Program-made: the position numbers and the translations under genes
DNA from: JAGPDF01 sp052035735
Lineage (GTDB): Bacteria > Acidobacteriota > Thermoanaerobaculia > Multivoradales > JAGPDF01
Length of the DNA stretch: 32,944 nt
Assembly: GCA_052035735.1 (NCBI GenBank)
Contig: JBPOHI010000094.1
Location: forward strand, 1 to 32,944
Direction of reading: 5' to 3'
In this document: piece after piece, positions 16,650 through 24,661 of the stretch
Layout of the letters: each line of letters opens with the position of its first letter
Position numbering within the stretch: position 1 is the stretch's first letter
The notes under the pieces: generated by a model
What the model saw: the letters and a program-made list of their open reading frames with translations, nothing else
The model's database searches: none
Told to the model about the DNA's origin: nothing

Positions 16650-17206
16650 ACGCGGCCGAGACGCTGGCCGCCGGCGGTGTCCTCGCCTTCGCCACCGAGT
16701 CGAGCTACGGCCTCGGCGTCGACCCGCGCGACCCGCGGGGCGTGGAGGCGATCTTTCGCCTGAAGAGCCGCGAGCGCGGCAAGGCGCTGCCGGTCGTGGC
16801 CGCCGACCTGGAACAGTTGCTGGCCTTGGGCGTCGACCCCGGGGCGGCCGCGCTGGCGTGGGCGAAACCGCGCTGGCCGGCGGCCCTGACCGTCGTCCTG
16901 CCCATGGCCGCGCCGCTTCCGGCGAGCGCCGGCGCATCGACGATCGCGGCCCGGATCCCCGCGCATGCAGAGCTCCGCGCCCTGCTCGGCGAGCTCGGCC
17001 ATGCGCTCACGGCGACCAGTGCCAACCCGAGCGGCGAGCCGCCGCTCACCGACCCGGCCGGCGTCCGCGCATGGCTCGCGGCGTCGGGGGAGAGCTACCT
17101 CCTGCTCGACGACGGCCCCACGGCGGGCGGCCTCCCGTCGACGCTGGTCGAGCTGCGAGACGGGGAGATCGTCATCCTCAGGAAGGGCCGAGATGAAGTT
17201 CGTTGA
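16646..17206 (+). CDS. tsaC: Threonylcarbamoyl-AMP synthase, TsaC/Sua5/YrdC type
   Basis: 186 residues with the YrdC fold. It should make threonylcarbamoyl-AMP from threonine, bicarbonate and ATP for the t6A37 modification of ANN-decoding tRNAs. Signatures are ATESSYGLGVDP, the RNA/nucleotide-binding FRLKSRERGKALPVV, the PRWPAALTVVLP segment and LTATSANPSGEPP. There is no Sua5 C-terminal domain, so it is the short TsaC form. It starts at a GTG overlapping the recN stop and ends inside the next gene. The tsaB, tsaD and tsaE partners are not in the window. Confidence 0.92.
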
Positions 17207-19112
17207 TGCTGTGGGCGAAGGCGACAGGCCCGAAGAAGCGAAGAAGCCTCTGGCAAAGGGGGTGACTGCGCGAGCGAACCTGGGTCTCGCAGTCCTTTGC
17301 TGGGGTCTTTTTTCCCTTGCCGGTCTTTTCGCGCTCCAGGGGTCGGCGACGTTCCCCGAAGTCGCGACGATCCCGGTGGAGGAGATCCACGCCGGCATGC
17401 GCGGATTCGGGCTCTCGGTCTTCCAGGGCACGGCGCCCGAGCGCTTCGAGGTCGAGGTTCTCGGCGTGTTGCAGAACTCGAAGCCCGACGGAAGTTACAT
17501 TCTCGCGCGGCTTGCCGGCCAGAATCTCGAGCAGAGCGGCGTCATCGCCGGCATGAGCGGCAGCCCGGTCTATTTCGACGGGCGCCTTGCCGGAGCGGTC
17601 GCCTTCTCCTGGCCGTTCGCCAAGGAGCCGATCGCCGGCATCACGCCGATCGCTTCGATGCGCGCCATCGGCAGCGGCGCCGCGCCGCAGATGCCCGGTC
17701 CGCCGGGAAGCACCGGCACCGCCGCCGAGCTGGCCGAGATCGCCTCCGGCCGAATTCCGGCGTTGCGCCTGGACGAGACGCTCGCGCGCTTCGCTCGCGC
17801 GGTGTCGAACGACGGACGCTCCGCCCTGCTCTGGGGCGCCAGCGGTTTCGGCGCCGACTTCCGCAGCCTGCTGTCGCGTCACCTGCCGACGGCGGCGGTC
17901 CAACTCGCGGCGTTGGGCGGCGGAGAGCGCGCGGCGATCGACTCCGCGCTCGAACCGGGAGCCTCGGTCGCGGCCCTGTTCATCGACGGCGACCTGCGGC
18001 TCGCGGCGACCGGGACGGTCACCGACCGCATCGGCGACCGCCTGCTCGCCTTCGGACATTCGGCGGTCGGGTTGAACGAGCTCAGCATGCCGCTCGCGAC
18101 CTCGGAGGTCATCACCGTCCTGCCGAGCGCGCTGTCGTCGTTCAAGCTCGCCAATTCGGGGCCGGCGGTCGGCCGTTTCGAGCGCGATCACACCTACGGC
18201 TCGGTCGGCCGGCTCGGTGCGATCGCGCGTACCGTCCCGCTGGTCGTTCGTGTGCTCGGCCCGGTGGAGCGCCGCTTCGACCTGCGTCTCGCCGAGATGC
18301 CGCCGTTCCTGCCGGCGCTGGCGGCGATCGGCTGCATGGGAGCCTGGGAGGTCGCCTCGGGGACCGGCGGCGTGCGCAGCGTCGACCTCGCTCTCCGCAT
18401 CGATATCGACGGTCCGGCGACGCCCGAGCGGCTCGTTCTCGAGCAGAGCTTCGAAGGGGCCGGCGCCTCTTCCGATGCCGCCGGCTTCGTCGTCTCGGTG
18501 CTCTCCTATCTCGCCCAGAACGACCTCGCGCCGGTGGGCGTCCAGGCCATCGAGGTCGACGTGCGCCTCGGCGCGGAGCCGCGCGCCGCGACGCTCTCTT
18601 TCGTCCGGCCGAGCCGCACCCGCCTCGCTCCGGGAGAGGCGCTCGAGCTGCAGATCGATGCGCTCGGCTGGCGCGGCGAGAGCGTGCGCTGGAGCGAACG
18701 GCTCGTGCTGCCTTCCGGCCTGCCGGACGGCCGCTACTCGCTGCTGGTCGGCGACGGAGCGAGTGCCGATGGGGCTCGCCTGGCGCTCGCGCCGGCGCCG
18801 CCGGCGCGCATCGAGCAGGCGCTCGAGTTGCTGCGTTCCCTGCATTCGACGCGCGACCTGGTCATCCTCGGGGTCCTCCCCGGCGCCGGACTGTCGAGCG
18901 GCGGCGAGGTGTTGCCGCGCCTGCCAGGCTCGATGCGGTCGATCTGGGGCGCGATGGGGCCGAAGAGCGCGACGCCGGTACGCAACGCGATCGTGCAGAA
19001 TGAGGCGCATCGGCGCGATCGCCCGCTCGCTGGACTGCTGCGGGTCGAGATCGAGATCCGGCGGCGGAGCGATCGGGTGGCGACCCCGGCAGGGCAGGGC
19101 GGCGGAAGATGA
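17193..19112 (+). CDS. Membrane-anchored SpoIVB S55 peptidase-like protein
   Basis: 639 residues. After a charged N-terminus a single hydrophobic segment (about residues 29-50, LGLAVLCWGLFSLAGLFALQG) should anchor the protein with the rest outside the cytoplasm. Residues of about 110-155 resemble the serine module of SpoIVB: GVIAGMSGSPVYFDGRLAGA (Ser122 by analogy with GDSGGP), then IAGITPIASM. Residues of about 270-345 resemble its histidine module: AATGTVTDRIGDRLLAFGHS (His289) and HTYGSVGRLGAI. In Bacillus SpoIVB the histidine module comes first, so the order is reversed. A beta-rich C-terminal half follows, with no recognised domain. No sporulation genes are nearby. ATG 17193 has the ribosome site GGAAGG; it overlaps tsaC by 14 bases. 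Confidence 0.8.
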   Translation: MKFVDAVGEGDRPEEAKKPLAKGVTARANLGLAVLCWGLFSLAGLFALQGSATFPEVATIPVEEIHAGMRGFGLSVFQGTAPERFEVEVLGVLQNSKPDGSYILARLAGQNLEQSGVIAGMSGSPVYFDGRLAGAVAFSWPFAKEPIAGITPIASMRAIGSGAAPQMPGPPGSTGTAAELAEIASGRIPALRLDETLARFARAVSNDGRSALLWGASGFGADFRSLLSRHLPTAAVQLAALGGGERAAIDSALEPGASVAALFIDGDLRLAATGTVTDRIGDRLLAFGHSAVGLNELSMPLATSEVITVLPSALSSFKLANSGPAVGRFERDHTYGSVGRLGAIARTVPLVVRVLGPVERRFDLRLAEMPPFLPALAAIGCMGAWEVASGTGGVRSVDLALRIDIDGPATPERLVLEQSFEGAGASSDAAGFVVSVLSYLAQNDLAPVGVQAIEVDVRLGAEPRAATLSFVRPSRTRLAPGEALELQIDALGWRGESVRWSERLVLPSGLPDGRYSLLVGDGASADGARLALAPAPPARIEQALELLRSLHSTRDLVILGVLPGAGLSSGGEVLPRLPGSMRSIWGAMGPKSATPVRNAIVQNEAHRRDRPLAGLLRVEIEIRRRSDRVATPAGQGGGR

Positions 19113-19150
19113 GCCGGACAGGCAGCTCCGACGGTGAGGAGAGGACGAGG

Positions 19151-21439
19151 ATGAAACCCGATTTTCGAGACGCCGGGGGATGGTGCCGGATCGCGCTGAC
19201 GCTCGCCGCCCTGACGGCTCTGCCGGCCACCGCGAGCCCGGTACGCATTCACCAGGTGAACTCGCAGGCGGGCTTCGCCGCCGGCACCCTCGAAGGGGTG
19301 CGCGTCGATGCGCGCGGCGTGCTGACGCTCGCCGCCGACGTCGACACCCTGGCGCAGGTTTCCGAACCGTTCGCCTTCGCGGTGGCCGCGCTTCCCGACG
19401 GGTGGGCGGTGGGGACCGGCGGCGACGGGCGCGTCTTGAAGATCGCGCGCGACGGCGCGGTTTCGGTGCTGTTCGATGCGCCGGAGTCGAACGTCTTCGC
19501 GCTGCACGCCGATGCCGACGGCACCCTGTTCGTCGGCACCTCGCCCGCTGGCAAGGTCTACCGGGTGCGCGCCGCTCTGGGCGGCGCCGGGGCGGTCGAA
19601 GCGGCGCCCTTCTTCGATCCGGAGGAGACCTACATCTGGGCCCTGGCGAAGGACGCGCAGGGAAGCCTCTGGGTGGCGACCGGAAGCGAGGGACACCTCT
19701 ACCGGGTCGACGCCGCGGGCAGGGGCGAGCTGGTCTACGACGGAGAGGACCCGCATCTGCGCAGCCTGCTGGCCGAACCCGACGGCGGTCTATGGATCGG
19801 CACCGCCGGGCAGGGCCTGATCGTCCGGCGCGCTCCGGACGGCTCCTTGCGGACGCTTTACGACTCGGCGCTTTCCGAGGTCGTCGCCCTCGCTCCGGCA
19901 CCGGGCGGCACCGTCTTCGCCGCGGTACTGGCCTCGGAGGCGAGCCTCGTCGACCTGGCGGCGCCACGTCCTGTCTCCGATGCAGCCGCTTCCGGCGACG
20001 CCGCCGCGGAGCCGGCCGCGACCGTCACCGTGACCCCGGAGGGCGAAGGCGAGCCGGCGGCCGGTTCCCGCCCCGCCGGCGCGCGGGGGCCGCGCAGCGA
20101 GCTGGTGGCGATCTCCCGCAGTGGCCTTGTCGAGCCGGTCTGGTCTTCCCAGGACGAGACCGTCTTCGCCCTTGCCTGGGCCGGGCGCCGCCTCTTCGTC
20201 GGTACCGGAGGCGAGGGCCGCCTCTACACCGTGCAAGGGGTCGAGGCGGCGGACGGCGCGGAGCGTGCACCTTTGCCCCCGCTCACCGTGACGCTCGATC
20301 ACGACTTCGACCAGAAGCAGGTCGTCGGCCTCGCGAGCGGCGGCGCGGCGGGTGAGCTGCCCGCCGTGCTGACCACCAACGCCGCCGCGCTCTATCGTCT
20401 GAGCGCGCGCGCCACAGCGAGCGGCACCTACACCAGTGCGGCGCACGATGCGGGGCAGCTGGCGCGCTACGGCGTCTTCCGCTGGAGCGGAGAGACCCCC
20501 ACCGGGACGCGGGTCCTGCTCAGCTTCCGCACCGGCTCGAGCGCGACGCCCGACGCCAGCTGGAGTCCGTGGCTCGCGGCCACCGAGGGGAGAGCGTCGG
20601 GCAACGGCTGGGAGGTGCCTGTTCCGGCGATCGGAGCGGGGCGCTTCCTGCAGTGGCGCGCCGAGCTCACTGGCGAAGGCGGGCGCTCGCCGCGTCTCAC
20701 CCTTGTCGAGGCGTCCTACCGTCAGGTGAACCAGCGCCCGCGTATCGACCGCTTCGGCGCCATGGAGCCGGGACAGATCCTCGTGCCGGCGAACTTCAAC
20801 CCCTCCGACCAGGCCTACGAACCGGCCGGCCCCAACCGCGACGGCATCTTCACCACCCTGCAGCCGGCGGCCGGCGCCAGCGACGCGCGCACCAAGCAGC
20901 TTTGGAAGCTCGGCCAGCGCACGTTGCGCTGGAAGGCGAGCGACCCCAACGCCGACTCCCTGCGCTTCCGCATCGAAGTGCGGCCGGAGGCGGCCCCCGG
21001 CTGGCTGCCGGTGGCGGACGATCTGGACGAAGACCACTTCGGCTTCGACGCCACTGTGCTGCCCGACGGCCGTTACCGCTTCCGCCTGACCGCCTCGGAC
21101 CTCGAAGGGAACGCGGCGGACGAAGCGCTCCTCGCCGAGCAGGAGAGCGAGCCGGTGATCGTCGATCACTCCCCGCCGGCGCGCGGCCGCGTCGAGCGTC
21201 GCGCCGGTGGCTTCGAGGTCGAGGCGAGCGATCGCTTCAACCCGTTGCGCGAGGCGGCGGTATCGATCGATGCCGGCGAGTGGCGGGCCGTGGCCACCGC
21301 CGATGGCCTCCTCGACGGCCAGCGCGAGATCCTGCTGCTGGGGCAGATTCCCGCCTCCGCCAGGCTGGTGCTGCTGCGCCTGGCGGATGCGGCGTTGAAC
21401 TACGAGACGTTCGACCTGACGGCCGAGGTGAAGCGATGA
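19151..21439 (+). CDS. Exported beta-propeller protein, function unknown
   Basis: 762 residues. A signal peptide is likely (WCRIALTLAALTALPATASP). The first half holds WD40/NHL-like blades, each with a pattern such as GxxLFVGTSPAGKVYRV, GSLWVATGSEGHLYRV and GGLWIGTAGQGLIVRR, compatible with a propeller broken by an Ala/Pro/Glu-rich linker near residues 270-320. Further on are a region like a jelly-roll or discoidin fold (SGTYTSAAHDAGQLARYGVFRW) and an Ig-like part with LPDGRYRFRLTASD. ATG 19151 was chosen because the strong site GAGGAGAGGA precedes it and the signal peptide follows. An upstream ATG at 19109 overlaps the S55 gene stop but adds a hydrophilic tail. Linkage to the S55-like protein suggests a joint extracytoplasmic role. 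Confidence 0.8.
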   Translation: MKPDFRDAGGWCRIALTLAALTALPATASPVRIHQVNSQAGFAAGTLEGVRVDARGVLTLAADVDTLAQVSEPFAFAVAALPDGWAVGTGGDGRVLKIARDGAVSVLFDAPESNVFALHADADGTLFVGTSPAGKVYRVRAALGGAGAVEAAPFFDPEETYIWALAKDAQGSLWVATGSEGHLYRVDAAGRGELVYDGEDPHLRSLLAEPDGGLWIGTAGQGLIVRRAPDGSLRTLYDSALSEVVALAPAPGGTVFAAVLASEASLVDLAAPRPVSDAAASGDAAAEPAATVTVTPEGEGEPAAGSRPAGARGPRSELVAISRSGLVEPVWSSQDETVFALAWAGRRLFVGTGGEGRLYTVQGVEAADGAERAPLPPLTVTLDHDFDQKQVVGLASGGAAGELPAVLTTNAAALYRLSARATASGTYTSAAHDAGQLARYGVFRWSGETPTGTRVLLSFRTGSSATPDASWSPWLAATEGRASGNGWEVPVPAIGAGRFLQWRAELTGEGGRSPRLTLVEASYRQVNQRPRIDRFGAMEPGQILVPANFNPSDQAYEPAGPNRDGIFTTLQPAAGASDARTKQLWKLGQRTLRWKASDPNADSLRFRIEVRPEAAPGWLPVADDLDEDHFGFDATVLPDGRYRFRLTASDLEGNAADEALLAEQESEPVIVDHSPPARGRVERRAGGFEVEASDRFNPLREAAVSIDAGEWRAVATADGLLDGQREILLLGQIPASARLVLLRLADAALNYETFDLTAEVKR

Positions 21440-21969
21440 GCAGCCGCGTGGCGGTCTATCCCGGATCGTTCGATCCGATTCACAACGGCCATCTGGACAT
21501 CATCGAGCGCTGCCGGCCGATGTTCGACGAGGTGGTCATCGCGGTGCTGCACAACGAGGAGAAGAACCCGCTGTTCACCGTCGAAGAGCGGATGGAGATG
21601 ATCCGCGAGCTGGTCGGCGACGACGGCATCTTCCGCGTCGAGAGCTTCTCGGGCCTGCTGGTCGAGTTCATGGAGCAGATCCGCGCCCACACCATCGTGC
21701 GCGGTCTGCGCGCGGTCTCCGATTTCGAGTACGAGTTCCAGATGGCGTTGATGAACCGCCACCTGAATCCGCGCATCGAGACCGTCTTCATGATGCCGAA
21801 AGAGGAGTACAGCTACGTCTCCAGCCGGCTGCTCAAGGAGGTCTCGCGCTTCGGTGCCGAGATCACCGGCCTCGTGCCGCCGTCGGTTTTCGAACGGCTG
21901 CGCCGGAAGCAGGGGCGCAGCCCCATGGCATCTCATTCCCGGGGACCCGGTCCCGAGGAGGCACTCTGA
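21436..21969 (+). CDS. coaD: Phosphopantetheine adenylyltransferase CoaD
   Basis: CoaD joins 4'-phosphopantetheine and ATP to dephospho-CoA, the penultimate step of coenzyme A synthesis. The 177-residue protein has the nucleotidyltransferase motif YPGSFDPIHNGHLDI, the phosphopantetheine-binding HTIVRGLRAVSDFEYEFQM and the ATP loop YSYVSSRLLKEVSRFG. About 15 residues beyond the usual end form a polar tail (RRKQGRSPMASHSRGPGP). The ATG overlaps the stop of the propeller gene, and its TGA overlaps the likely CTG start of add. Confidence 0.96.
   Translation: MSSRVAVYPGSFDPIHNGHLDIIERCRPMFDEVVIAVLHNEEKNPLFTVEERMEMIRELVGDDGIFRVESFSGLLVEFMEQIRAHTIVRGLRAVSDFEYEFQMALMNRHLNPRIETVFMMPKEEYSYVSSRLLKEVSRFGAEITGLVPPSVFERLRRKQGRSPMASHSRGPGPEEAL
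21955..21968 (+). promoter_or_regulatory. Ribosome site and CTG start codon of add
   Basis: GAGGAGG (21955-21961) lies four bases before CTG (21966-21968), which overlaps the coaD stop as CTGA. No ATG, GTG or TTG is available in this frame at the expected N-terminus. The site decides the start of the adenosine deaminase. Confidence 0.6.
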
Positions 21970-23015
21970 GTCTCGAAGCGTTTCTGCGCGCCATTCCGAA
22001 GGTCGAGCTGCACGTCCACCTCGAGGGGGCGATGCGCCCGCGCACGCTCCTCGCGCTGGCGCGCCGCCGCCGGATGACCCTGCCGGCCGACGACGAGGCC
22101 GGGCTTCGGGAGTGGTTCCGCTTCCGCGACTTCGACCATTTCGTCGAGATCTATCTGACGTGTTCGAAGTGTGTCCGCGATCCCGAGGACTTTCAGCGCC
22201 TGCTGGCCGATTTCGCGATCGACCAGGCGGCCGAGAACATCCGCTACTCCGAAGTCCACTTCACCATCGGGACGCATTGGCAGAACGGGGTCGCGATCGA
22301 CGAGGTGCTGGACGCGATGGCAGAGACCATCGTCGCGGTCGAGCGTGACGAGAACGTCCGCATCCGGCTGATCCCCGACATCGTCCGCGACGTCGGCAGG
22401 GAGACCGCCGATCCGACGCTCGACTGGGCTCTCGCCGGGCAAAAGAAGGGGATCGTCGTCGCGCTGGGGCTGACCGGGCGCGAGGCGCTCTACCCGAGCG
22501 AGCCGTTCGCCGACCATTTCGCCGCCGCCGCCGCCGCCGGCCTGCACTGCGTGGCCCACGCCGGCGAGCACGCCGGGCCACAGTCGGTCTATTCGGCGCT
22601 CGATTCCTGTCGCGCCGAGCGCATCGGACACGGCGTGCAATCGATCTCCGATGCGGGCCTCGTCGACCGTCTGCGCCGCGACCGCGTGCCGCTCGAGGTC
22701 TGTCCGACTTCGAACGTCTGCCTGGGGCTCGCGCCCGACGTCGCGCACCATCCGTTCGACCGCCTGCGTCGCGCCGGACTCGAGGTTTCGGTCAACACCG
22801 ACGATCCGGCGCTCTTCGACACGACGCTCTCGGAGGAGTTCCGGCGCGTCGGCGAAGCGTTCGCCTACACGCCGGAGGTGCTCGCCGGGCTGGCGCTCGC
22901 CGCGGCCGAACACTCGTTCCTGCCGGAGCCCCAAAAGCGCGCCCATCTCGCCGCCATGCGGGAGGAGATCCTCGCCGCCGCCGAGCGCCATCTCGGCCGC
23001 GCGCTCGAGATCTAG
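21966..23015 (+). CDS. add: Adenosine deaminase (amidohydrolase superfamily), probable CTG start
   Basis: 349 residues counted from CTG 21966. The enzyme removes the 6-amino group of adenosine or a related aminopurine nucleoside. The frame upstream of the first ATG (22032) reads SLEAFLRAIPKVELHVHLEG, matching the family N-terminus and supplying the zinc ligands His16 and His18. Further active-site residues are His198 and Glu201 (CVAHAGEHAGP), His222 (ERIGHGVQ) and Asp279-Asp280 (VNTDDPALFDT), with CPTSNVCLG between. The family fold therefore needs the upstream codons; starting at ATG 22032 would give a dead protein. The related adenine deaminase or futalosine-pathway aminohydrolase activities cannot be excluded. 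It ends the recN run and converges on a GNAT gene. Confidence 0.92.
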   Translation: MSLEAFLRAIPKVELHVHLEGAMRPRTLLALARRRRMTLPADDEAGLREWFRFRDFDHFVEIYLTCSKCVRDPEDFQRLLADFAIDQAAENIRYSEVHFTIGTHWQNGVAIDEVLDAMAETIVAVERDENVRIRLIPDIVRDVGRETADPTLDWALAGQKKGIVVALGLTGREALYPSEPFADHFAAAAAAGLHCVAHAGEHAGPQSVYSALDSCRAERIGHGVQSISDAGLVDRLRRDRVPLEVCPTSNVCLGLAPDVAHHPFDRLRRAGLEVSVNTDDPALFDTTLSEEFRRVGEAFAYTPEVLAGLALAAAEHSFLPEPQKRAHLAAMREEILAAAERHLGRALEI

Positions 23016-23019
23016 GAAT

Positions 23020-23622
23020 CTAGCTCTCGCCGCGATGCCGCGCCAGGCGCGCGGCGAGGTGCTTGCGGACGTCCGGCCATTCGCTGGCGAGCAGGCTGTA
23101 CATCACGCTGTCGCGCACCGACCCGTCGCGCCGCGGCCAGTGGTGGCGGAGGACGCCGTCCTTCTTCGCGCCGAGGGCCTCGATCGCCCGCTGCGAGGCG
23201 AAGTTGAAGTTGTCGGTGCGCAGGCCGACCACCTTGCAGCCGAGCTGCTCGAAGGCGTGGGTGAAGAGCAGGAGCTTGCAGGCGGTATTGACGTGGCTGC
23301 GCTGCCGCGAGGCGGCGTACCAGGTCCAGCCGATCTCGACCCGGTCGGCCGCCGCGACGATGTCGTGATACCGCGTGCTGCCGACGATCGTGCCGCTCGC
23401 GAGATCGCGTACCGCCCACGGCAACATCGTCCCCGCGGCCTGACCGGCGAGCGCGTGATCGATATAGCTGCCGGTTTCCTGCGGAGCCGGCACCGAAGTG
23501 AACCAGAGATCCCACAGCCGGCCGTCCGCTGCGGCCGCGGCGAGGCCGTCGGCGTGCTCCGCTGTGAGCGGCTCGAGACGCACGCCGTGGCCTTCGAGGG
23601 TGGCGGGAACAGGCCGGATCAT
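23020..23622 (-). CDS. GNAT-family acetyltransferase, RimJ/RimL type
   Basis: 200 residues resembling the RimJ/RimL branch: LEGHGVRLEPLTAEHADGL at the start, IVGSTRYHDI, the strand VEIGWTWYAASRQRSHVNTACK, where the CoA-binding loop sits, and LGCKVVGLRTDNFNFASQRAIEALGAKKDGVLR. These enzymes acetylate protein N-termini or small amines; the substrate is not known. It is the second gene of an operon with the DUF1428 gene, three bases after its stop. It converges with add, with only four bases between the two. Confidence 0.9.
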   Translation of the reverse strand: MIRPVPATLEGHGVRLEPLTAEHADGLAAAAADGRLWDLWFTSVPAPQETGSYIDHALAGQAAGTMLPWAVRDLASGTIVGSTRYHDIVAAADRVEIGWTWYAASRQRSHVNTACKLLLFTHAFEQLGCKVVGLRTDNFNFASQRAIEALGAKKDGVLRHHWPRRDGSVRDSVMYSLLASEWPDVRKHLAARLARHRGES

Positions 23623-23625
23623 CGG

Positions 23626-23991
23626 TCAGAAGGCGACGAGGCTCTTGAACCCGCCGTAGGCCATGCGCTTCATGTCGAACGGCATCGCGTCGGGGCTCAT
23701 CATCTTGGCGAGGCGGGGATCGCTCAAGACCTTCTTGAGCACCTTGTCGCGGTGGGCGCGCGACTTGTAGACGATCCAGGAGAAACCGATGACCTCACTG
23801 GGCTTTGCCAGGACCATGCCGGGAAAGGACACGCTGCCTTTCTTCTTCTTCGGGATGTCGTCGCCGAGGCACTCCTGGTAGGCGAGCGCGCCGTGCTCCA
23901 TCCAGACCTTGCCCGCCTTCCTGGCGATCCGCTTGTACTCCGCGACCTTCTTCTTCGGCAAGGCGAATACGAATCCGTCGACGTAGCTCAT
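23626..23991 (-). CDS. DUF1428 (YbaA-like) family protein
   Basis: 121 residues matching the DUF1428 family, small dimeric proteins with a ferredoxin-like alpha/beta-barrel fold and no settled function. Landmarks are MSYVDGFVFALPKKKVAEY, ALAYQECLGDDIP, SFPGMVLAKPSEVIGFSWIVYKSRAHRD and the end AYGGFKSLVAF. The ATG follows a strong ribosome site (GGAGG, five to six bases away) and a promoter-like pair upstream. It leads a two-gene operon with a GNAT gene. Confidence 0.9.
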   Translation of the reverse strand: MSYVDGFVFALPKKKVAEYKRIARKAGKVWMEHGALAYQECLGDDIPKKKKGSVSFPGMVLAKPSEVIGFSWIVYKSRAHRDKVLKKVLSDPRLAKMMSPDAMPFDMKRMAYGGFKSLVAF

Positions 23992-24033
23992 GAGGCCTCC
24001 AGCGCAAGGTGCCCGAGATGGGGCGATCGGCGC

Positions 24034-24061
24034 AGTCTAGCCCGGCTTCGCCCTCCGGCAA
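24034..24061 (-). promoter_or_regulatory. Putative promoter of the DUF1428-GNAT operon
   Basis: On the minus strand TTGCCG (24061-24056) and TAGACT (24039-24034) are 16 bases apart. The start of transcription would be near 24027, giving a leader of about 35 bases with a GGAGG ribosome site. The same -35 sequence occurs before the DUF2071 gene. Confidence 0.5.
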
Positions 24062-24076
24062 CGGCCTGCGACCCGG

Positions 24077-24322
24077 TCAGGCGGGCGGCTGGGGTGGCCG
24101 CGGCGGCGCGGCGCTCTCGTCGGCCTCGGTGTCGTCGCGTTCGTCGAGGAGGATCTCGATCTTTCTCTCTGGCTCGAGCTGCTTCTGGAGCTCGAGCAGA
24201 CCCGTGCGCATGAGTCCGCGGCGCTGACTCTTGCCGTAAATCCGCTCCTGGCGCTTGCCCTCGAGCACGATCCAGACGACGAGGACGACGATTCCCAGGA
24301 GCAGCCAAACTTGAGCGCTCAT
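24077..24322 (-). CDS. Small single-pass membrane protein in the MazF operon
   Basis: 81 residues, of no family I recognise. The first 20 form one hydrophobic helix (AQVWLLLGIVVLVVWIVLEG) followed directly by KRQER, so the rest should face the cytoplasm by the positive-inside rule. The soluble part has a basic stretch (YGKSQRRGLMRTG), a likely amphipathic helix (LLELQKQLEPERKIEILL) and an acidic then proline-rich tail (DERDDTEADES, PPRPPQPP). Its ATG follows the mazF stop with no gap, so it is the third gene of the antitoxin-toxin operon. A membrane tether or inhibitor for MazF is possible, but so is simple co-transcription. Confidence 0.7.
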   Translation of the reverse strand: MSAQVWLLLGIVVLVVWIVLEGKRQERIYGKSQRRGLMRTGLLELQKQLEPERKIEILLDERDDTEADESAAPPRPPQPPA

Positions 24323-24661
24323 CTATCGCAACTCGAGGACGAGTCGAAGTCCTGCTTCGAGCATGGCCAGGTCGCCCTGCGCGAGTTTTCCGACGCACTC
24401 GATCAGGTCGCTCTTCAGTACTTTCTGCAGGTCGTAGACGTTGGCCACCGACGGTTTCGACAGCCGGGTCGCGCGGGCATCGAGACGCACGTTCCCGGGC
24501 AAGCCTTCCAGATGTAGCCGGCTGGTCAACGGCACCATCAGGAAGGTGGCGATCCGCGGATCGCGCAGCATGTCGGTCTGGACGACCACTGCGGGGCGGC
24601 GCTTGTCGACCCGCACCCACCAGATCTCCCCGCGGCGGGGGAGCGGCAGATCACCAGTCAT
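24323..24661 (-). CDS. mazF: MazF/PemK-type endoribonuclease toxin
   Basis: 112 residues with the MazF fold: LPRRGEIWWVRVDKRRPAVV at the start, QTDMLRDPRIATFLMVPLTS, then LPGNVRLDARATRLSKPSVA and the C-terminal DLIECVGKLAQGDLAMLEAG helix. Toxins of this family cut mRNA or other RNA at short specific sequences and are held inactive by the antitoxin. The usual active-site Arg (in RRGEIWW/RRPAVV) and Thr/Ser (PLTS) positions look intact. The ATG lies inside the end of the antitoxin gene (11-base overlap), typical of antitoxin-first operons. A small membrane protein follows immediately. Confidence 0.92.
   Translation of the reverse strand: MTGDLPLPRRGEIWWVRVDKRRPAVVVQTDMLRDPRIATFLMVPLTSRLHLEGLPGNVRLDARATRLSKPSVANVYDLQKVLKSDLIECVGKLAQGDLAMLEAGLRLVLELR

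Noticed and set aside
17178..19967. An open frame of over 900 codons on the minus strand opposite the S55 and propeller genes
   Set aside because: Composition is Arg, Pro and Ala-rich as expected of a shadow frame, it has no family motif, and it lies over two coherent plus-strand genes.
22032..22034. ATG as start of adenosine deaminase
   Set aside because: It removes the HVHLEG zinc-binding motif, which is intact in the same frame upstream.
22511..22540. Run of GCC triplets in add
   Set aside because: It encodes an alanine-rich stretch of a helix before HAGEH, with no break in the frame; a common feature of GC-rich genes.
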